Source of the DNA: Candidatus Pacearchaeota archaeon
GTDB taxonomy: Archaea > Nanobdellota > Nanobdellia > Pacearchaeales > GW2011-AR1
DNA: 16,312 nt
NCBI GenBank assembly: GCA_026395855.1
Contig: JAPLXX010000034.1
Coordinates: forward strand, 1 to 16,312
Direction: 5' to 3'
The position numbers and the translations under genes are program-made. Positions 6,023-12,607 of this stretch are shown here, piece after piece (the first letter of the stretch is position 1; each line of letters starts with the position of its first letter). The notes beneath the pieces were generated by a model, which saw only the letters and a program-made list of their open reading frames with translations, was not told the origin of the DNA and ran no database searches.

Positions 6023-6456
6023 ATAAGAAATTGCTTAGTCGTACTTATAAACTTTTCTAACTTTTCAGCATAAATTTTCAATTTATCGAGGTTGATATTT
6101 ATTTCTTCTCCGAGATAAAATACTTTAAGCGTTACGTTTTTTCTAAATTCTCCTATTCTTTCTTTTCTTAGCTCTTCCACTTTTCTGAACATTTCATACA
6201 TTTCTATAACATCCTGGAAATTAGGGTCTTTTTTGAACAGTTTCTTGGCAGCTTCTATCTGGCCTATAGGGTTTGTCGGAATAGAGGGTATTTTTTTCCT
6301 TTTTTTCGCATGCTTTAGAATTTCATTTATGCTAGTCTCTATCATTTTTTTCCATCTTAGAAGAAGATTAATTATTACATCGCATGTCTTGGTGTATTTT
6401 AAACTCACATACAAAAGATGGTCAGCGCTTATTTTTTCCTGAATTATCTCTTCCAT
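6016..6456 (-). CDS. Unrecognised helical protein, distant paralogue of the upstream gene
   Basis: 146 aa, charged, mostly helical by composition, with no membrane segment or Cys cluster (one Cys). The N-terminus has ADHLLYVSLKYTKT, then helices rich in Leu and Lys, then IPSIPTNPIGQI, and EEININLDKLKIYAEKLEKF near the end. It shares a D-H-x-x-Y-V opening, helix spacing and a similar C-terminal layout with the product of 6578-7048, so the two look like old duplicates. Their size, helix content and pairing are reminiscent of HEPN-fold proteins, but I see no R-x4-6-H signature, so function is open. A TATA box at 6513-6522 predicts a ~35-nt leader. AAGGA at 6469-6473 is a possible ribosome site, and an in-frame TGA just upstream fixes the ATG. 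Confidence 0.7.
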   Translation of the reverse strand: MEEIIQEKISADHLLYVSLKYTKTCDVIINLLLRWKKMIETSINEILKHAKKRKKIPSIPTNPIGQIEAAKKLFKKDPNFQDVIEMYEMFRKVEELRKERIGEFRKNVTLKVFYLGEEININLDKLKIYAEKLEKFISTTKQFLMT

Positions 6457-6512
6457 TCCTGTTCAATATCCTTTTCACCTCTTAGAAAAGCGTAATATAC
6501 GAGGATGCTGAA

Positions 6513-6522
6513 GTTTTTATAC
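6513..6522 (-). promoter_or_regulatory. TATA box of the 146-aa gene
   Basis: Minus-strand GTATAAAAAC is centred about 61 nt before the ATG. It predicts transcription from about 6490 with a ~35-nt leader, similar to the arrangement before its paralogue. The rest of the 121-bp spacer shows only a weak AATGC/GCATT inverted repeat. Confidence 0.45.
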
Positions 6523-6577
6523 TTTTCTTTTAGTCATTTTTGCGAAGTAAAAGCAAAGAATGCGGTTTGGAATTGCA

Positions 6578-7048
6578 TTAAGCGCCTTTTTTCATCCCTT
6601 CTTTGGTTTTTCTTAGAATTTCTTTAGCCAAAACCAGAAATTCCTTGGTTTTTTCAATACTTAGGGTTGTTGGTCTTGAATCTTCAGAAAGGATGACTAC
6701 TTTTTCATCTTTTATGAATTCGAAAGGACTTTGCTTGTGCTTTTCAACAAAATCAAACAGCTCAAAAATAAGTGTTATCTCATTCTTGTTGATATCATAT
6801 TTTGGTGCACATTTTTCCGTGAATGTCTTGAAATTTTCTTTTGATTCTGAATAAAGATTTATTCTTTTGTAGAGATATTCATACTGGAGAACAGCGGTTA
6901 TGCAATGCGTGATGATTGCTTTCAGCTCCTGCAGAACTTTCAGAAGAAGCCGCTTGTCCTTTATTAAGGGGAATGTGACATAAACTATGTGGTCAACTGT
7001 CTTGAGGTTTTTTTCAGCTTCCAGGACATGTTCAACGATTTTTTCCAT
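6578..7048 (-). CDS. Unrecognised helical protein (VDHIVYV family), first of a paralogous pair
   Basis: 156 aa, soluble and helical by composition. Segments in order: HVLEAEKNLKTVDHIVYVTF, KDKRLLLKVLQELKAIITHC, AVLQYEYLYKRINLYSES, then FVEKHKQSPFEFIKDEKVVI and a Lys-rich tail. I recall similar proteins as uncharacterised entries in DPANN genomes, but I cannot name a domain. A HEPN-like four-helix fold is a guess from helix pattern and length. A clear ribosome site GGAGGT (7059-7064) lies 10 nt before the ATG. A TATA box is at 7106-7114, and an inverted repeat covers the predicted start site. Downstream, after a spacer with its own promoter, comes the paralogue at 6016-6456. Confidence 0.7.
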   Translation of the reverse strand: MEKIVEHVLEAEKNLKTVDHIVYVTFPLIKDKRLLLKVLQELKAIITHCITAVLQYEYLYKRINLYSESKENFKTFTEKCAPKYDINKNEITLIFELFDFVEKHKQSPFEFIKDEKVVILSEDSRPTTLSIEKTKEFLVLAKEILRKTKEGMKKGA

Positions 7049-7058
7049 TAGACGTTTT

Positions 7059-7064
7059 ACCTCC
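7059..7064 (-). promoter_or_regulatory. Strong Shine-Dalgarno site GGAGGT
   Basis: Minus-strand GGAGGT lies 10 nt before the ATG at 7048. It is one of the few strong ribosome sites in the window and supports both this start codon and a leadered mRNA. Confidence 0.65.
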
Positions 7065-7079
7065 GGGTTAATCGGATTT

Positions 7080-7105
7080 GACGGAAAATCAACGATTTTC
7101 CAGTC
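7080..7105. promoter_or_regulatory. Inverted repeat at the predicted start site of the 156-aa gene
   Basis: GGAAAATC-AAC-GATTTTCC forms 8-bp perfect arms (7083-7090, 7094-7101). GAC/GTC outer pairs extend it (7080-7082, 7103-7105) with one unpaired A. It lies just downstream of the TATA box and overlaps the predicted start near 7084. That position suits an operator, or a 5' hairpin in the leader. Confidence 0.5.
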
Positions 7106-7114
7106 TTTATAATT
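7106..7114 (-). promoter_or_regulatory. TATA box of the 156-aa gene
   Basis: Minus-strand AATTATAAA is centred about 62 nt before the ATG. It implies a start near 7084 and a ~36-nt leader that carries the GGAGGT site. Confidence 0.45.
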
Positions 7115-7157
7115 AGCCTGCAGAATTAATATGGTTATTGGTAATTGGAGATATATT

Positions 7158-7502
7158 TCAAGAGCTAAGCTTTAAAATAGCATCTGCGATATCATGAGTT
7201 TCTTCAAGAGCTTTTCTTGCCTGTTTTTCAGAAGCTCCTGTTTTTCCCTGAATTGTTTTAATATCTTCCTCTGAAATAACAAAGCCTAATTCTTCCTTTA
7301 CATCTCCTGAAATCTGGAAGCTTTCCTGGCCGTTCATTTCTATTTTTGTCACAGAAGGGTTTTCTATGATTATTCTTCCACTTTCTTTTTCTATTATAAC
7401 TCTGGATGCATCTATTTCTTCCTGAGAAAGGCCAAGCTGCTTCATCATAGCCTGCATTTTTTTGGGATTTAACCCGCCTAATCCGCCAAGTCCTGGAAGC
7501 AT
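7158..7502 (-). CDS. Archaeal nascent polypeptide-associated complex protein (NAC)
   Basis: 114 aa, the usual size of archaeal alpha-NAC, which homodimerises at the ribosome exit tunnel and shields nascent chains. Seen: a Gly/Leu-rich N-terminus (LPGLGGLGGLNPKKMQAMMK), the NAC beta domain (SGRIIIENPSVTKIEMNGQE...FQISGD), and a C-terminal UBA domain (EEDIKTIQGKTGASEKQARK, then ALEETHDIADAIL). The ATG follows the secG stop after a single base (TAA-A-ATG), so the two form an operon. The pairing of a translocon subunit with a ribosome-exit chaperone makes sense for protein export and targeting. Confidence 0.95.
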   Translation of the reverse strand: MLPGLGGLGGLNPKKMQAMMKQLGLSQEEIDASRVIIEKESGRIIIENPSVTKIEMNGQESFQISGDVKEELGFVISEEDIKTIQGKTGASEKQARKALEETHDIADAILKLSS

Positions 7503-7503
7503 T

Positions 7504-7659
7504 TTAAATTATAAAATCCAGAGCTATCCGAAAAGCCAGAATTAATATGACAAAAGCTATCACATGAGTTGGTTTTAGCATTATTTTTGACTCGTATTCT
7601 TCTTCAAATCGCATCAATCCGCCGAAGCCAGCGGGCATATGAACTTTATTATCAGCCAT
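7504..7659 (-). CDS. secG: SecG, Sec61-beta-type subunit of the protein translocase
   Basis: A 51-aa protein, short enough to be overlooked. It reads MADNKVHMPAGFG, then GLMRFEEEYESKIMLKPTHV, then one hydrophobic segment IAFVILILAFRIALDFII. This matches the archaeal Sec61-beta pattern: a short Gly-containing cytoplasmic N-terminus, a G-L-x-R-(F/Y)-x-(E/D)-E-Y motif, K-x-x-P, and a single C-terminal membrane helix. It is the small non-essential subunit of the SecYE channel. Its stop is one base before the NAC start. It shares a TATA box with divergent valS, with a predicted leader of about 10 nt. Confidence 0.85.
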   Translation of the reverse strand: MADNKVHMPAGFGGLMRFEEEYESKIMLKPTHVIAFVILILAFRIALDFII

Positions 7660-7687
7660 TTTCTTAATATGCTAAACAAAGGGAGAT

Positions 7688-7700
7688 AGTTTTTAAAAGT
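7688..7700. promoter_or_regulatory. Shared bidirectional TATA box of secG (-) and valS (+)
   Basis: AGTTTTTAAAAGT contains the self-complementary TTTTAAAA at 7691-7698. Its centre is 25-26 nt from the valS ATG, which predicts a leaderless valS mRNA, and about 36 nt from the secG ATG. No other TATA-like site is obvious in the 60-bp divergent spacer, so one element probably serves both genes. Confidence 0.55.
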
Positions 7701-7719
7701 TATTGTCTTTCTTTTTCTA

Positions 7720-10083
7720 ATGAGTATATATGAACCAGCTGATGAGGAACCAAAGATTTTGAATTTTTGGGAAAAGGAAAAAATTTACAAATTTAATCCT
7801 AAAAAAAAGGGAAAGATATACAGCATAGATACGCCTCCGCCAACTGTTTCAGGAGACATGCATGTCGGGCATGCATTTTCTTACTCTCAGCAGGATTTTA
7901 TAGCCAGATTTCAAAGAATGCTCTCCGGAGGAATTTTTTATCCTTTTGGAACAGATGATAACGGATTGCCAACAGAAAGGTTAATAGAAAAGCTCAATAA
8001 TGTAAAAAGCAAAGAGATGTCAAGATCTGATTTTATTAAATTGTGTATTAAAACTCTTAAGGATATAACTCCAAATTTTGTCCAGCAATGGAAAAATATG
8101 GGAATCAGCGCTGATTATGATATTTATTATTCAACTATAGATAAAAATTCGCAGAAAATGTCCCAGAAATCTTTTTTAGACTTATATAATAAAAAAAGAG
8201 TTTACAAGAAAAATTTTCCTACATTGTGGTGTCCTGAATGCCAGACATCTATTGCTCAGGCAGAATTGGAAGACAAAGAGCAGGAAACTTTATTCACAAC
8301 CCTAAAATTTCCAACAAACGGAAAAGATATTTTAATAGCAACAACAAGACCAGAGCTTTTGGGAGCATGCACTGCTATTTTTGTCCACCCTTCTGATAAA
8401 AGATATAAGGATTTTGTCGGGAAAAAAGCAAAAGTTCCCTTGTTTAATTTTGAAGTCCCTGTTTATTCAGATAATACAGCAAGTCCTGAAAAAGGAACAG
8501 GTGCTATGATGGTCTGCTCTTACGGAGATAAGTTTGATGTAGATGCAATAAACCGATATAAACTAACACCAAAAATTATTTTTAATTCTAACGGAACCAT
8601 GAAAGACGGGAGATATAATGGGCTTAGGATAAAAGAAGCCAGAAAAGCTATTTTAGATGATTTGAGAAAAGAGGGTTTTATTATTGAACAGAAAAAAATT
8701 TCTCACGCAGTAAATGTTCATGATAAATGCGGAACAGAAATAGAATTTCTGCCGACAGAGCAGTGGTTCATAAGAATTCTTGACAAAAAGAAAGAATTTC
8801 TTTCTCAGGGAAAGAAAATAAAATGGTTTCCTGAATTTATGCACAGAAGATATGAAAATTGGGTAAAAGGGCTTGATTGGGACTGGAATATTTCAAGAGA
8901 CAGGCATTTTGGAGTTCCTATTCCTGTCTGGGAATGCAAAAAATGCAGAGAAATAATTTTAGCAGAAGAAAAAGAGCTTCCAATAGATCCTTCTGAAAAA
9001 GAAAAGCGATGCCCAAAATGTCATGAAAAAGCAGAGCCTGAAAAAAAAGTTCTAGATACATGGGCAACTTCAAGCCTGACCCCCCAGATAGCTTCTTCTC
9101 TTGCTGGCAACAAAATTAAGATTCCTTATTCTCTAAGACCCCAGGCTCATGAAATAATAAGAACATGGGCTTTTTACGCTATTGTCAAATCTTATTTCAG
9201 CGAGGGTAAAATTCCATGGGAAAATATTATGCTGTCTGGTTTTATCAAGCTTCATGGAGAAAAAATGTCAAAAAGCAAGGGAAATGTTATTGATCCCAAG
9301 GAAGTTATGAAAAACTACGGCGCAGATTCCATAAGATTTGCAGCAGCTGGCTTGAAATTGGGAGATGATGCTGATTATTCTGAAAAAGATGTTTTAGCAG
9401 GAAGAAAATTCCTGAATAAGCTATGGAATGCTTCTAATTTTGTTTTTATGAATTTAAAGAATTACAAGCCAAAGAAGCCGAAGAAACTAGTAGAAACAGA
9501 TAAAATTTTCTTAAAAGAAATAGATTATTTAATAAAAGATGTTACCGATGCTTTTGAAAATTATAATTATTCTGCTGCTAAATTAAAAGCTGAACAATTT
9601 TTCTGGAGAGATTTTTGCGATAATTATCTTGAAATTGTTAAATGGCGTGTTTATAATGGTAATAGGGAAGAAAAAGAATCTGCATTTTATACACTTTATA
9701 CTTCATTGCTGGCTATATTAAAATTAATTGCTCCTATAATGCCTTTTATTACAGAGAAAATATATCAGGAGCATTTCAGAAAAAATGAGAAAGATAAAAG
9801 CATACATATTTCTGGATGGCCCAAGTGTACACCTAATGTCGAACTTACTTCAAAAGTCTGGCCTCTTCTTTTAGAAATAATATCCAGAATAAGGCAAGAA
9901 AAATCTATTGCAAAAAAATCAATGAATGCTGAAATTATTTTAACATTAGATAAAAATTATCTTGGACGGCATCATAATATTATTAATCACAATAGATATT
10001 TTCCTGGAATAATTGAAGATTTAAAACACGTTACAAATGCAAAAGAAATAAAAGAGGGGAAATTTAAGGTAGAATTTATATAA
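7720..10083 (+). CDS. valS: Valyl-tRNA synthetase, archaeal type
   Basis: 787-aa class I synthetase that charges tRNA-Val. Seen: TPPPTVSGDMHVGHAFSYSQ with HVGH at 48-51, FGTDDNGLPTERL (the archaeal ValRS form), the CP1 editing domain at about 200-340 (TTRPELLGACTA, then GTGAMMVCSYGD), KMSKSKGN at 515-522, and an anticodon-binding domain with FWRDFCDNYLEIVK. Cys pairs at 171/174, 406/409 and 431/434 indicate two zinc-binding modules. The PPPTVSG signature separates it from LeuRS and IleRS. The length is modest, with only a short C-terminal tail. The ATG at 7720 sits 25-26 nt from the shared TATA box. The aRF1 gene follows after 59 nt. Confidence 0.95.
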   Translation: MSIYEPADEEPKILNFWEKEKIYKFNPKKKGKIYSIDTPPPTVSGDMHVGHAFSYSQQDFIARFQRMLSGGIFYPFGTDDNGLPTERLIEKLNNVKSKEMSRSDFIKLCIKTLKDITPNFVQQWKNMGISADYDIYYSTIDKNSQKMSQKSFLDLYNKKRVYKKNFPTLWCPECQTSIAQAELEDKEQETLFTTLKFPTNGKDILIATTRPELLGACTAIFVHPSDKRYKDFVGKKAKVPLFNFEVPVYSDNTASPEKGTGAMMVCSYGDKFDVDAINRYKLTPKIIFNSNGTMKDGRYNGLRIKEARKAILDDLRKEGFIIEQKKISHAVNVHDKCGTEIEFLPTEQWFIRILDKKKEFLSQGKKIKWFPEFMHRRYENWVKGLDWDWNISRDRHFGVPIPVWECKKCREIILAEEKELPIDPSEKEKRCPKCHEKAEPEKKVLDTWATSSLTPQIASSLAGNKIKIPYSLRPQAHEIIRTWAFYAIVKSYFSEGKIPWENIMLSGFIKLHGEKMSKSKGNVIDPKEVMKNYGADSIRFAAAGLKLGDDADYSEKDVLAGRKFLNKLWNASNFVFMNLKNYKPKKPKKLVETDKIFLKEIDYLIKDVTDAFENYNYSAAKLKAEQFFWRDFCDNYLEIVKWRVYNGNREEKESAFYTLYTSLLAILKLIAPIMPFITEKIYQEHFRKNEKDKSIHISGWPKCTPNVELTSKVWPLLLEIISRIRQEKSIAKKSMNAEIILTLDKNYLGRHHNIINHNRYFPGIIEDLKHVTNAKEIKEGKFKVEFI

Positions 10084-10142
10084 AATGGTACAAATGACAA
10101 GAACAAATCAAAGATTTGCACTAGCCAATTTCGGGAGAAAAA

Positions 10143-11228
10143 ATGCAATTGTCTAAGGAAGAGCTGACAGAACTTGTTGAGCAGCTGGAGCAGTACAAAG
10201 GCAGGGCTACAGAGCTGATAACTGTTTATATTCCTGCAGGGCAGAACATTTACACTGTCGCAGACCAGCTTGAAGCTGAAAAATCAACTGCGAAGAACAT
10301 AAAATCCACAAGCACAAGAAAAAATGTCGGCAATGCACTTGACAAAATAACAAGGCAGCTTAAGGAATACAAAAAAACTCCTGAAAACGGACTTGTGATT
10401 TTCTGCGGAAATATTTCCAGAGTTGAAGGGCAGGATGATTTGCAGTTATGGGATATTGAAACACATATGCCTATTAAAACAAGAATGTACAGATGCGATA
10501 AAGAGTTTATCGTAGAGCCTTTGAAAGAAATGCTTGAAGTCACAGAAGTTTTCGGTCTGCTTGTGATGGACAGAAAAGAAGCAACAATCGGAATTCTCGA
10601 GGGAAAAAGAATAGAAGCTCTCCAGAAAATGACATCTGGAATTCCTTCAAAAGTCAGGGCTGGCGGGCAGTCTAGCCAGAGATTTCACAGAATAACAGAG
10701 GGGCTCACAAAAGAATTTTACAAAAGAGTTGCAGATGAAATGAAAACTATTTTTTTTACAATGCCAAAGCTTAAGGGAATTTTAATCGGAGGACCTATAC
10801 CAACTAAAGATGAGTTTTTAGAAGGAGAATATTTAACAGGTATGCTTCAGAAAAAAGTAATGGGAAAAATAGATTTAGGAGATTCTTCTGAAACAGGTTT
10901 GAGGGAGTTAGTTGAAAGGTCTCAGGGCATTCTTATAGACCATGAAAGGCTTGTAGAAAAAAAGATTGTTGAGGTTTTCTTTAAATCAATAGGTGAAGAG
11001 CCTGAAAAATCAACTCTGGGAGAAAAAGAAACCAGAAGAGCTCTGGAATTGGGGGCTGTTTCTATATTGTACCTAAGCCTGAAGATTCCAAAGCTATTGA
11101 TAAAGGAATTATCAAAAATAGCTGCACAGATGGGTTCTGAAATAAAGCTTATTACAACAGAGACGCCTGAAGGTGAGCAATTTTTCAATATGGCTGGTAT
11201 AGGGGCTGTTTTAAGATTTCAAATATAA
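10143..11228 (+). CDS. prf1: Peptide chain release factor aRF1 (eRF1 family), lacking the domain-3 minidomain
   Basis: 361 aa. It reads stop codons in the ribosomal A site and triggers peptide release. Stop-codon recognition: NIKS at 52-55 and YRCDKEF (YxCxxxF) at 116-122. Peptidyl hydrolysis: GGQ at 174-176 in SKVRAGGQSSQRF. Domain 3 ends with the typical EGEQFFNMAGIGAVLRFQI. Archaeal aRF1 is usually about 400-420 aa. Here the stretch after LELGAVSILYLSL runs directly into the final strand-helix pair, so the Cys-containing minidomain of domain 3 is missing. GGGAG (10133-10137) is a ribosome site 5 nt before the ATG. Probably co-transcribed with valS. Confidence 0.95.
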   Translation: MQLSKEELTELVEQLEQYKGRATELITVYIPAGQNIYTVADQLEAEKSTAKNIKSTSTRKNVGNALDKITRQLKEYKKTPENGLVIFCGNISRVEGQDDLQLWDIETHMPIKTRMYRCDKEFIVEPLKEMLEVTEVFGLLVMDRKEATIGILEGKRIEALQKMTSGIPSKVRAGGQSSQRFHRITEGLTKEFYKRVADEMKTIFFTMPKLKGILIGGPIPTKDEFLEGEYLTGMLQKKVMGKIDLGDSSETGLRELVERSQGILIDHERLVEKKIVEVFFKSIGEEPEKSTLGEKETRRALELGAVSILYLSLKIPKLLIKELSKIAAQMGSEIKLITTETPEGEQFFNMAGIGAVLRFQI

Positions 11229-11269
11229 AACATTCTGTTACTTCTTTAAAAGAACAACATATAGAAAAG

Positions 11270-11279
11270 TTTATAAATA
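11270..11279 (+). promoter_or_regulatory. TATA box of the 239-aa unknown gene
   Basis: TTTATAAATA is centred about 25 nt before the ATG at 11299. A leaderless mRNA is predicted, and the gene is separate from prf1. Confidence 0.6.
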
Positions 11280-11298
11280 TAGAATTTCTGGAAAAACT

Positions 11299-12018
11299 AT
11301 GGTTAAAATACTTGAAGATATAACGCCAACAGGAATTGCTTCAGCTTATGTTGAAGCGCCTTTTGATGAAGGAAAAGAAGCTTTAGAAAGTCGAGGCTAT
11401 AATGTTATTTCTTTAGAAGATAATGCAAGATTGAGAATTCAGCAAGGAAAAGATGCTTTTGTTTCAAGAAACGGAAATTGGGTAAGAGAAGGAGTTTTAT
11501 ATGTTCCTAAAAAGGGGATATTTTTAACAAAGAATTCCCCAATAATGTTAAATCCTAAAGAAGCAACAAATGCTCACAGAAAAGGAAAAGACTATTTCTT
11601 AACGGGAGAGCAAGTTGAGCAATCTTTAGTTGATAGTATTGAACTTTCAGGAGAAGCTATTCCAACAAACAGATTTGGAGAAAATCCAACAACAGCTTAT
11701 GCTTTTGGAGAAATTGCAGAGCAATATGGAAACTTCTTAAAAGAAGCAAAAATTAATAAAATATCAATTTGGCTTGCTGATTTACAAGATAAACCTTTTG
11801 CAAGACAAATGTGGTTCAGGGATCTCGGCGGCGGGTCAGGACTTGATGGCGATGGTAGGGACCTCGGCATCGACGGCAGGTTGCGTGGGGTAAAGATTGG
11901 TGCCGAAGGCACCGCGTCAAATTTTGTAGGATACACTGAAAAGCAGATTTCAGAAGTATTGAAAAGATTAAAGCTTCAGGGATTAGAAGGACAAATTCTT
12001 TCTGGTTTAAGGCAATAA
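11299..12018 (+). CDS. Unrecognised 239-aa protein with a GC-rich, Gly/Asp-rich insert
   Basis: Soluble protein with no membrane segment and no Cys. Visible parts: a mixed alpha/beta N-terminus (ILEDITPTGIASAYVEAPF); LYVPKKGIFLTKNSPIML followed by NPKEATNAHRKGKDYFLTGE; then WLADLQDKPFARQMWFRDLG; a Gly/Asp/Arg-rich stretch at about 175-205 (LDGDGRDLGIDGRLRGVKIG); and a helical end (KQISEVLKRLKLQGLEGQIL). I cannot assign a family. I recall similar uncharacterised proteins in DPANN genomes, but cannot confirm this. The Gly-rich stretch coincides with a sharp rise in GC (11821-11920), while the flanking codons are AT-rich. It has its own leaderless-type promoter and a separate promoter follows for scpB, so it is probably monocistronic. 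Confidence 0.65.
   Translation: MVKILEDITPTGIASAYVEAPFDEGKEALESRGYNVISLEDNARLRIQQGKDAFVSRNGNWVREGVLYVPKKGIFLTKNSPIMLNPKEATNAHRKGKDYFLTGEQVEQSLVDSIELSGEAIPTNRFGENPTTAYAFGEIAEQYGNFLKEAKINKISIWLADLQDKPFARQMWFRDLGGGSGLDGDGRDLGIDGRLRGVKIGAEGTASNFVGYTEKQISEVLKRLKLQGLEGQILSGLRQ
11821..11920. other. GC-rich island inside an AT-rich gene
   Basis: By direct count, 63 of 100 bases are G or C, and 47 of 70 across 11821-11890. The surrounding coding sequence is visibly AT-rich. Codons here are GGC, GGG, CTC and CGC-like, rather than the AAA, GAA and ATA used elsewhere. The reading frame stays open. Confidence 0.8.
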
Positions 12019-12044
12019 CCTTAATTCTTGAATATTATCCTAAA

Positions 12045-12057
12045 CCTTTAAAATATA
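12045..12057 (+). promoter_or_regulatory. TATA box of the scpB operon
   Basis: CCTTTAAAATATA is centred 25-26 nt before the ATG at 12076. This supports that ATG over the upstream TTG at 12070 and predicts a leaderless mRNA. Confidence 0.55.
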
Positions 12058-12075
12058 CAAAGAATTTCTTTGGTT

Positions 12076-12606
12076 ATGGCAATGAGCAAAGGCACTATTG
12101 ATGATATAGACAATGTGCGGGAAAAAGAGGAGTTTAATGTTGTAGAGGCGATACTTTTTGTATCTGGCAGGTTTCTCAGCATGCAGGAGCTTATTTCGCT
12201 TTCAAATCTAAATCCCATCATAATAACAGACATGCTTGGAAAGCTTCAGGAATCTTATGAGAAAATAGGCTCTGCCTTACAGATTGTTGAAAAAAACAAT
12301 ATGTGGAAAATGGATGTAAAGCCTGAATTTTCAAACATAGTGAACAAGCTTGCAACAGGCAGCAGCGAGTTTACAAAAGCAGAGCAGGAAACACTTGCAA
12401 TCATTGCATTCAAGCAGCCAATAAAGCAATCTGTCATAATAAAAATAAGGGGAAACAAAGCTTATGACCATATAAAGAAATTCGCAGAGCTTGAGCTTAT
12501 CAAGAAAAAAAAGCAGGGACATACGCATGAGCTTACCCTGAGTGATGAATTTTATGATTATTTCAGCGTGGACGAAAAAAATATAGCTGAAAAAAAACAG
12601 GTGTAA
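12076..12606 (+). CDS. scpB: ScpB, segregation and condensation protein B (kleisin-associated winged-helix subunit of SMC complex)
   Basis: 176 aa. It binds the ScpA kleisin in the SMC-ScpAB condensin that compacts and segregates chromosomes. Seen: first winged helix with EAILFVSGRFLSMQELISLS; the LQIVEKNNMWKMDVK strand pair; and the family's most conserved block, FTKAEQETLAIIAFKQPIKQ followed by SVIIKIRGN, in the second winged helix. The C-terminus is short and charged. I start it at the ATG at 12076, which fits the TATA spacing; ATG at 12082 is an alternative. The next gene starts one base after its stop, so it heads an operon with a glycosyltransferase. That pairing has no obvious functional link. 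No ScpA or SMC gene is in the window. Confidence 0.9.
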   Translation: MAMSKGTIDDIDNVREKEEFNVVEAILFVSGRFLSMQELISLSNLNPIIITDMLGKLQESYEKIGSALQIVEKNNMWKMDVKPEFSNIVNKLATGSSEFTKAEQETLAIIAFKQPIKQSVIIKIRGNKAYDHIKKFAELELIKKKKQGHTHELTLSDEFYDYFSVDEKNIAEKKQV

Positions 12607-12607
12607 A

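Noticed and set aside
10085..10156. 23-codon open frame between valS and prf1 (starting MVQMTRTNQRF)
   Set aside because: It overlaps the prf1 start in another frame, has no ribosome site and resembles no known leader peptide. A weak CAAATC/GATTTG hairpin lies inside it, but I see no regulatory logic.
12070..12078. TTG start for scpB at 12070
   Set aside because: The TATA box at 12045-12057 has leaderless spacing to the ATG at 12076, and the two extra residues add nothing to the domain.
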